Of a DNA stretch of 64,000 nucleotides, positions 57,230-64,000 are shown piece by piece. The notes under the pieces were generated by a model. It was not told the DNA's origin, did not search any database, and saw only the letters and a list, made by a program, of their open reading frames with translations. Source of the DNA: Biomphalaria glabrata (Eukaryota; Mollusca; Gastropoda; Planorbidae); contig NC_074715.1 of NCBI RefSeq assembly GCF_947242115.1, forward strand, positions 49,171,586 through 49,235,585. The letters are read 5' to 3'. The position numbers and the translations under genes are program-made. The stretch's first letter is position 1. Each line of letters begins with the position of its first letter.

Positions 57230-60200
57230 ATGTCGTCTTTTGGTAAACAAAAACCTTCAAATTTAGAAAAACCAATCGGAAAAGGAAAACCTGAAGTAAA
57301 AAAAAAATATATTCAGTTAGTTATGGATCTATGATAAATAGGACAATGATAGTCAGATCTCATAATCTAAACTATGCTTAATCTTAGTAACTTAGTCTCT
57401 GTAAGACTGTCACTGTCACTCTTGACTCACTCTTGAGACTTGTCACTTGGTGGACTTGAGTCTTGAGTGACTCAACTCAGTGAGTCTGAGTTAGTTGTTA
57501 TGTTAGTAAGTAGTTTAAGTTTGACTTGACTCTTGAGTGACTCTCACTCTGTGACTTAACTAGTCTAACTCTAGACCTACTACCTAGTAAAGGCTAGTAT
57601 TATTTATTGTCACCTACTGACTCTAGTCTAGTCTAGTCAACTCTACTTCTAGTCCGAGTTTAGTGACTAGATTTATTTATTATTTAGTAATTTAGTCTTA
57701 GTCTTAGCCTTATATTAAGTTATATTATTAGATCTACTAGAGATCTAGATCTAGTAGTTACTCACTTACTGTAGTAGTAATAGTAATAAAGATGCCAGAT
57801 TTAGTATCATCTAGATCAGTGATTCCCAAAGTGGTCTCTATAGACCCCCAGGGGTCTACGAAGACTTCCAACCAAGGGGTCTACGAAAGTGAAAAAATAA
57901 ATTGGGGGTCTACGAGATGTCCACGGGGGTCTACGATAATGGATTTTATTTAAACAGGTCATGACTTTCATTTTTACATCCCATTTATGTAATTCTTTCC
58001 TACACTAATATATGATATGTACCTTAGTTAATCCTTTCAATATTTATCCTGCTATTTAATTAAAAAATTGTTGCATTTAATTTCAACACTTACTTAAATA
58101 GCTTAACTATGTGTAAATGTAACTAATGTTAAATAAAAAAAGAAATGTAGATTTTACAGTGTTGATTATTTAAAATTGAGATTCATTACTTCCTTGTCAA
58201 ACAAGCGATTGCTAATTCTCTTTTTATGACGATATTAAATTAATTATGCAGGAGTATCATTTGAGACGATGCCACTTTGATAAAATAGAGGATAAATATG
58301 TTAAAACTTTCGAACACTTAAACGATAAAGTTCAGAATAAACCCACAAAATCTCTCATCACATCATGCAGACAAGATATTGGTTTGTTAGCGTCTTGCAA
58401 AATCTCTTTACGTAAAGCCAAATACAGAAATCACTAGATAAAACAATGATTTTACCAGCCGTTGAAGTAGTTTTAAAAAAATGTTTTACGCAAACCTACA
58501 TCTAATATTATTAAACGAATTTTTTTAAGCAACCATACAGTTCAAGGGCACATCGGTAGTATGAATTATAACATTAAATTCTTTGCAAACGAATTATACA
58601 GTTTAGGATCAGCGGCGTCACAGGCTCTGCTCTGATAGGTGTAGAGATGTGTCCTGCAAATTGCCCAGGGTCTCCGCTCCTTACTTGTCCTCAGGGTTGA
58701 CCCCGAAATCTCCCATGTTTGGGTAGGCCTAAAACTGTAAGGCAGCAGAGGTTTGAATTCAGTTTTCATTCTCTGCTAGGTGGGTTGCAATCCAAGGCTA
58801 ATGAATCTCTCCTGGTCGAAGCTTACTTGTTTTAGCCCCTTCTGCTAGTGAAAAGAGTACCGCAGATCCACTATTAGACCCAGTCGTGAAAGATTAAGAA
58901 ATAAACGAGAAACTGCTCTTTGCAAGAACTTTAAAATGATACTTAATGCAAACTAATTAGGCCTAATTAATATTCAATGTTTGAAGAACTACTTCATAGA
59001 ACAACTAATTCCTTTGAAACATAATATCCATAAGACCGGATCATGAAACTGCAAAAACAAAAACATTTCTAGTGTGTTTGTTGATTCCAGTAATACATAT
59101 TTATTGTTATTTCAATTGGTTTAAATTTGAATTTCATCACTAACAAAATACAGATCTCTATGACTTAAAATGTAGCTTTACATTACTTTTTAAATTACTT
59201 TTTCACTCTTCGACTTACTAGAGTTAGAAATTAGTTGATGAATTTGCAAAATGCAATACAAGTTAAGCAGGGAGTCTACCGAAAACCAGAAAACATGACT
59301 AGGGGTCTACGAGACAAAAAAGTTTGGGAACCACTTATCTAGATCTATTCTATTCTAGATCTAGCAGAGAAGACTTGAGATAGACTACTAGATCTAGAGA
59401 CTAGACAAAATAAATAAATTTCATTTATATCAATATATAATAGATCTATAACTTGAATAACAATAACATTAAACAATAACAATACTAGATCAGATGGTAG
59501 TAGATCTAGACTAATCTAGATATAGATCTAGATTATTCTAGATACAAAGACTAAGATAGAATAGTCAATAGATCTACAAGATGTAACATGATGATGTCAT
59601 TGATGATACATCTACTTAAATCTTTTATGATCTCTTTCTCCACTTAGTCTATGTAGACTATTCTGTTCACTATTGAGTATTGTTACTATTGTTCTATTAT
59701 CTAGACAATCTAGATCAGGGGTGGGCAAAATACGGGCCACATGCTGCCCACGGACACCTCCAGAAATCAGGTGTGCCAATTGATTATACATATAAAAATG
59801 CCAAGCTATTAAAAATAAATAATTTTACATATATCTATTGAAACTTCTGATTCTTATCACTCTTGATGAAGAGGCAAAAACATTGTCTCTCCACGTCATT
59901 CTAAAATTGTCAATATTTCAAAACATTCAGTCAAAGACACAAACTTGGGCCAGTATTTATTCAATGCTATGAAGAACTGTGTTGAAAGTGTTGTGTTGGC
60001 TTGGAGCAAAATGGCGAGTGTAACAACTAATGGAGCCTGTCATATGAGTGTTAAAAACAGTTGTTGTTTTTTTAATAAATTAAAGAACAATATCCCAACC
60101 ATAATCTCTATACAAGAAAGTTTGTGCAAAGCTGCATTGAATATTAAACATAAATGACCCAATTATCTCAGTGATCAAACATATCAGAGCTAGAGGTCTT

Positions 60201-63200
60201 AACCACAGGCAGTTTCAATAAGTACTTGAAGATTTGGAAATAAAAGCATTCCGATGTTCAGTACCACAGTAGTATTCACTGGTTTAGCATGGACAATGTA
60301 CTGAGAAGAATATGGAATCTCAAGGAAGAAATTGTTATATTCCTTGAATGATATTGACTGTTACTTTGTTACTAATATTTCTATTGAAGAGTCAAAGACA
60401 GACGTCATGTTTGCAGTTGGCTCTATTACAATGGGTTTTTTGCACATGAAATGTATGTACATGCTAAATCTTTTCAAACAAAGCTTTCCCATTTCTCCAG
60501 GCAAGCAAGTGAAAACAGGAAAATCTTTGCTGAAAGGTGAAACTATTTCTAGTGAAATGGTTTGAAAGTACACAATTTATCTAGATTCCTTGATTGTGGA
60601 CTTTGAAAGCCAATTTTAAGGCATTAAGAACTTGGAACCAGTTTTCAGTATTCTTAGCTCATTTAGTGCAGAGGCTGATTCAGCTCCATAGGACATACCT
60701 CCAAGCAAATTATGACCTGTAAGAGAGGGGTTCCAGTCAGTTCACGGAAGTTTTATGGGTTCCAGAAGCTTAAAAATTTTTAAAGCTTTCCAGACTTAAA
60801 AAAAGGCTTTGCTGCTAAACTTTCACATTATTTGGGTCCACATACATCTGTGAACAAGCTTTTTCTTTGTTTGAAAATAAACAGGTGTAAGATGTTGACT
60901 GACTGAAATTTGTCAGCAGTCGCAAGGATAACAAATAGTAAGCTAATCCCACAGTTCCAGAACATTATGCCTGAGTGTAAACAGTTAAATAGCGTCACAT
61001 CAAGTACAACTGTCTGTGTGAGGAAATGTTGTGATCTAAAAAGACACAAAAACAAAATTTTGAAAAAAATATTCATAAAATTAGTTTCAAAATTCGGTAA
61101 CTCTTGTTGTAATTCCTCAATTGAGAGTATAGAAAAATGAAATGTAAATATATAATAAATGTGAATTAAAGATCAATTTTAGCTCTAGAGCGTATTTTTC
61201 TAAGTTGCATATAATATATAGGCGAAGCAATGTTTCATACATTTCTTGACTGTCTCCCATAGGATGCACTGGCCTTGGCCATTTCTTTATTAATGTTTCT
61301 GCTACTGCAAAGTGTACAGCTAAAAATATTCAAGATAAATATATATAAATATATACCGTATGTTCATTTATTATAATTGTTTCTCAATTTTATTGATTGC
61401 AGGTAAATATTGCAACATTTGCTTTGCTGTTCTCTGAAATAGTGCAGTATTGTCAAAATCGTGTTCACACAGTTCCAGAATTACAGACCAAGTAATTGCA
61501 CAATTACTATAATTAATTCCTGAGTTAAACATATTTGATAGCATTTTTCCTTAAATCTCTCTCTCTGTGTCACCTGTCTCCCTTTCTGTCTTGCTCTCTT
61601 CTGCCCACTCTCCTTTCTCTTTATATAAGTGATGGTGCAATTGCCAACTTGTAATTTATTTCAACACTATTCTTCAGATTATCTGAGCTTGGACAGCATG
61701 TTGGTTCTCACATGTTGGATGTTATATTTCTTCGAGAGAAAGGCTTCAAGAGAGAGATCAAATTACTTAGCATGCTTATTTTTATAAAGTCTACATTTTG
61801 GAAGGTGAAACTTGTATTTCTTATGATAACACCACTTAGCTATTTTTCGAATTTCTTCTTCTTTCTCATTTTTGATATCGGAGAGTTCCAATCAGTAACT
61901 ATATCTGAGATGAACTGCGCAGTGGTTTTCAGATCAGGCAGTTCTCCGTAAATATTTTCTTTTATGGGATGGTTTTGGGACCAGAGTCTTGTTTGGGCCT
62001 CTTGGTATAGTATGCAGCTTTGAAGGACATGGTCAGCATTCTTTGGTGATGCTCAACAAGGGGAAGTTTCATTGTTCAAATAATTTAGTTTCTACATTTT
62101 TTAAAAACATTTTTTTAACACAAAAATATACTATTTGTCAGTGTTGAGGCCTTCTATAACAATGGTCTCAGATGATCTCAGTTATGGCACAGGCTAGCTT
62201 CTCATTTTGCTGCTGAATTAATTTGTAGAATATATCAGATAACTTTATTATAGTAAATGAATGTTACTAGTGAAAACTATTACTCATTTTATGCTAAGTG
62301 GCTCTAGGTCAGTTATCAATAGTTAATATCACTACTTTAAACAATGTATACATTATTTCACATTTCTAAATCTCATTTTATTGTTTTATTATGATCTAAA
62401 CTTATTTTATTAATTAATTTATTTTTTAATTTAAATTTGTTAACTTATTTACTATTTCTTCTGCTCCAATTTCTTATTAGATTGTCTTTGGCAAAGAAGC
62501 AGATAAGCTCGAGCAAGCTAATGATGATGACAAGACTTGTATCCATTTTACTAGCACAATAAATTAATGTCACACATTCTAACTTCTGAACCCTTTCGCA
62601 GGATTCTCTTTTGAAAATATTAAAAGAAAATTTAAAAAAGCTTTCTCTGTAAAAAAAAAATATTTTTAATGTCATTATTCTAAAAAATGTAATCTTGTGA
62701 AAAATTTTTAACCCTTCATTTTAATAGCTTTGCTGTGCATTTTATCATTTTTTACAGGTTTTTTTATTTAGATAAAGCACAAAGCTCAATATCTTATGTT
62801 TCTCTCTTAAAAAATGTTTTTTCGGCCATCATAACACATCTGCAACATGTAGGCTGATGCATTTTATATCCATCACCCTCCACCCTTCGTGCAAAAGCGA
62901 AAATTACTTCTTTTCCTCATGATGATGACACCAAACTCTCTAACAGCAGTAGGGGAACAGTGCCTTCTTAGAGGAACCATTTCTCTATATTCATAAATTG
63001 TTTTAAGGGTATGGTGGCTGAATCGTAAAGTGGTTTCCTTCCAAACCGAGGGGTTCGAATTTGTAACCTGGTGAAGAACAGAGTCTAAACCAATGGGTAC
63101 ATGTCATTTGCTGGAAAAGTAAAGGCAGTTGGTTGTTGAGCTGGCCAGATGACACCCTTGTTAACTGTCAGCCATAGAAACAGATGAGCTTTATTTTATC

Positions 63201-63493
63201 TTCCCCCCATAAATTGCAAGGACTAAAAAGGGGTACCTTTACTATGTAATTGTAAATCTGTAATGGTACAGGTTGTTTATCAATATTTTAATGATGCACA
63301 CAACTGAGTGTCACAAAGTCTGTTGTCAACACTAGTTCCTAGTCAGTCCTATCCTTAACTCACCCCAGATTATATTATAGAGAAAGAGCCTCTAGTGAAT
63401 AAATTCATCTCAGTTCCTAAAGACAAAGGAAGTTTAAATTGTGCAGCCTTTACTGCTGGTATGCTGGAAGCTGTTCTAAATGGAGCCAACTTT
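57230..63493 (+). CDS. TRAPPC5: TRAPPC5 (TRAPP complex subunit 5), 3' end outside window
   Basis: TRAPPC5 (yeast Trs31, Bet3 family) is a core subunit of TRAPP complexes, which tether transport vesicles at the ER-Golgi and activate Rab1. Exons: 57230-57295, 61403-61491, 61678-61804, 62481-62538, 63369-63493; all junctions are GT-AG and in phase. The 155 residues seen begin MSSFGKQKPSNLEKPIGKGK and include FALLFSEIVQYCQNRV, LGQHVGSHMLDVIFLREKG, FKREIKLLSMLIFIKSTFWK, FGKEADKLEQANDDDKT, YYIIEKEPLVNKFISVPKD and LNCAAFTAGMLEAVLNGANF, colinear with the family (about 188 aa). The last roughly 33 residues, expected to hold the KVTAHWHKG-type motif, must lie beyond 64000. Intron 1 is 4.1 kb and carries two hAT elements. 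A short frame from an ATG at 57223 overlaps the start. Confidence 0.95.
57817..59336 (+). mobile_element. hAT element with ZBED-like transposase remnant
   Basis: The ends CAGTGATTCCCAAAGTGG and, reversed, AAGTGGTTCCCAAAC are inverted. A perfect 8-bp duplication ATCTAGAT flanks the element (57809-57816 and 59337-59344). Inside, a 63-codon frame at 58246 reads YHLRRCHFDKIEDKYVKTFE (end of a BED-type zinc finger) and GLLASCKISLRKAK. Further out-of-frame pieces NVLRKPTSNIIKRI and LSNHTVQ match the start of ZBED5-type hAT transposases. The catalytic and dimerisation parts are absent. A GC-richer foreign segment fills about 58590-58900. Confidence 0.85.
58590..58900. repeat. Unidentified insertion inside the hAT element
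   Basis: Base composition rises and the hAT transposase similarity stops. The minus strand has a 67-codon frame with ISGSTLRTSKERRPWAICRT and SRACDAADPKLYN. I do not recognise a domain; the segment is probably a piece of another repeat family nested in the hAT element. Its boundaries are approximate. Confidence 0.4.
59337..59715. repeat. TCTAGATC-rich island between two hAT elements
   Basis: TCTAGATCTA, CTAGATCTAG and TAGATCTAGA recur across the interval. It ends in AATCTAGAT directly before the next element, so both neighbouring hAT elements sit in the same palindrome-rich sequence. Confidence 0.75.
59716..61190 (+). mobile_element. hAT transposase remnant (GTF2IRD2-like)
   Basis: The left end CAGGGGTGGGCAAA lies directly after ATCTAGAT. 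Fragments in different frames read FNAMKNCVESVVLAWSKMAS, VTTNGACHMSVKN and SLCKAALNIKHK, then ARGLNHRQFQ and, near 60840, STYICEQAFSLFENK. The last is the hAT dimerisation motif (TYxCEQxFS). Several stops and frame changes interrupt it, so it is a dead transposase gene. The right terminal repeat was not found. It is inside TRAPPC5 intron 1, in the same orientation. Confidence 0.82.
61858..62075 (-). mobile_element. LINE 3' end, family B, copy in TRAPPC5 intron
   Basis: The plus-sense blocks CTATATCTGAGATGAACTGC, GTGGTTTTCAGATCAGGCAG and AAGGACATGGTCAGCATTC are near-identical to the copy at 28960-29280, including the TTCTTCTTTCTCATTTTTGA tail. It begins 53 bases after TRAPPC5 exon 61678-61804 and is antisense to it. 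Confidence 0.75.
63005..63236 (+). repeat. tRNA-derived SINE copy before TRAPPC5 exon 5
   Basis: The head GGTATGGTGGCTGAATCGTA, a B box reading GGGGTTCGAATTT, the body GGGTACATGTCATTTGCTGG and the tail AAATTGCAAGGACTAAAAAG match the family with moderate divergence. It ends about 130 bases before the exon at 63369. Confidence 0.8.
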
Positions 63494-64000
63494 GTAAGTC
63501 ACTTTTTCACATTCATTAAAATAGTGGTACCAGTATGTTATTGTTACTATGGAATTGGGTGGTGAATGGGTCTTGTTACTTTAAAAAGTTCAATCTGATG
63601 GCCCAATATCTAATGTAAGTCTGGGATCCTTCTATATGTTTGATATTTACGAACATCCTCTTTATGATATAAAATATTTTAATCCTCCGAACTGAAATCA
63701 TGAAAAGGTTGAACACACATGCAATGGTACACACTTTATAATTCAATTTATTTATAAATTGTCAAAAGTAGAATGGAAGCTTGAAACTTATGCACTGAAA
63801 TGACTGATTTTTTTTTACCCTAAAACAAGCTTGTCTGCTGTATATATAGTATTTGAAACTGAAGGCTCAAGAATGTACTACTACCAGGAATGGATTATTT
63901 CCCTTTCATTGAAAATTGGACAAATCAATGTATTAATAAATTTCCTGTTAACATGTACGCCATGTGACAGTTATACATTTATTAACATGTCTAAGTGCTT
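63494..64000. other. TRAPPC5 intron 5, cut by window edge
   Basis: The interval begins with the donor GTAAGT. The final exon of TRAPPC5 was looked for (a peptide like KVTAHWHKGTT..MIKF) and was not found. The rest is AT-rich sequence with no recognised element. Confidence 0.6.

Overview
The window is animal nuclear DNA: AT-rich, intron-dense and full of dispersed repeats. The three genes are conserved across animals. Their sequence, together with many copies of one tRNA-derived SINE and several non-LTR retrotransposon tails, suggests a mollusc, most likely a gastropod snail. The lineage is an inference; the genes themselves are recognised from protein motifs and matching splice phases.

Layout. 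(1) 1-12.3 kb: no convincing gene; SINEs, a small hAT element, a LINE tail and a 2.8-kb minisatellite of 27-bp units with a duplicated 1.25-kb block. (2) 12.3-21.16 kb, plus strand: a complete ornithine decarboxylase gene with a TATA box, two noncoding leader exons, ten coding exons (469 aa) and a poly(A) signal. (3) 21.2-24.2 kb: convergent intergenic DNA with a LINE reverse-transcriptase fragment. (4) 24.2-56.5 kb, minus strand: a complete EFR3-type gene (plasma-membrane scaffold for PI4-kinase III alpha), 22 coding exons plus a probable optional 27-nt microexon (790 or 799 aa), with introns loaded with SINEs, LINE tails and three tandem-repeat arrays. (5) 57.23 kb to the window end, plus strand: TRAPPC5 (TRAPP vesicle-tethering subunit), five exons covering about 155 of roughly 188 residues, the 3' end lying outside the window. 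Its first intron holds two hAT elements.

EFR3 and TRAPPC5 are head-to-head, with start codons about 775 bp apart, and probably share a promoter region. That interval, and ODC intron 1, are unusually dense in overlapping TCTAGATC-type palindromes. Several hAT elements have target duplications resembling this motif. I saw no operon-like, CRISPR-like or virus-like system. The most unusual items are splicing-related features of EFR3: a triplicated splice donor, an in-frame microexon and a long donor-mimicking repeat beside an exon. The repeats form the other group of interest.

All coordinates were counted by hand; exon ends were checked by splice consensus and codon phase and may be off by a base in places. 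One EFR3 exon (34157-34281) counts as 125 nt where the frame needs 126.
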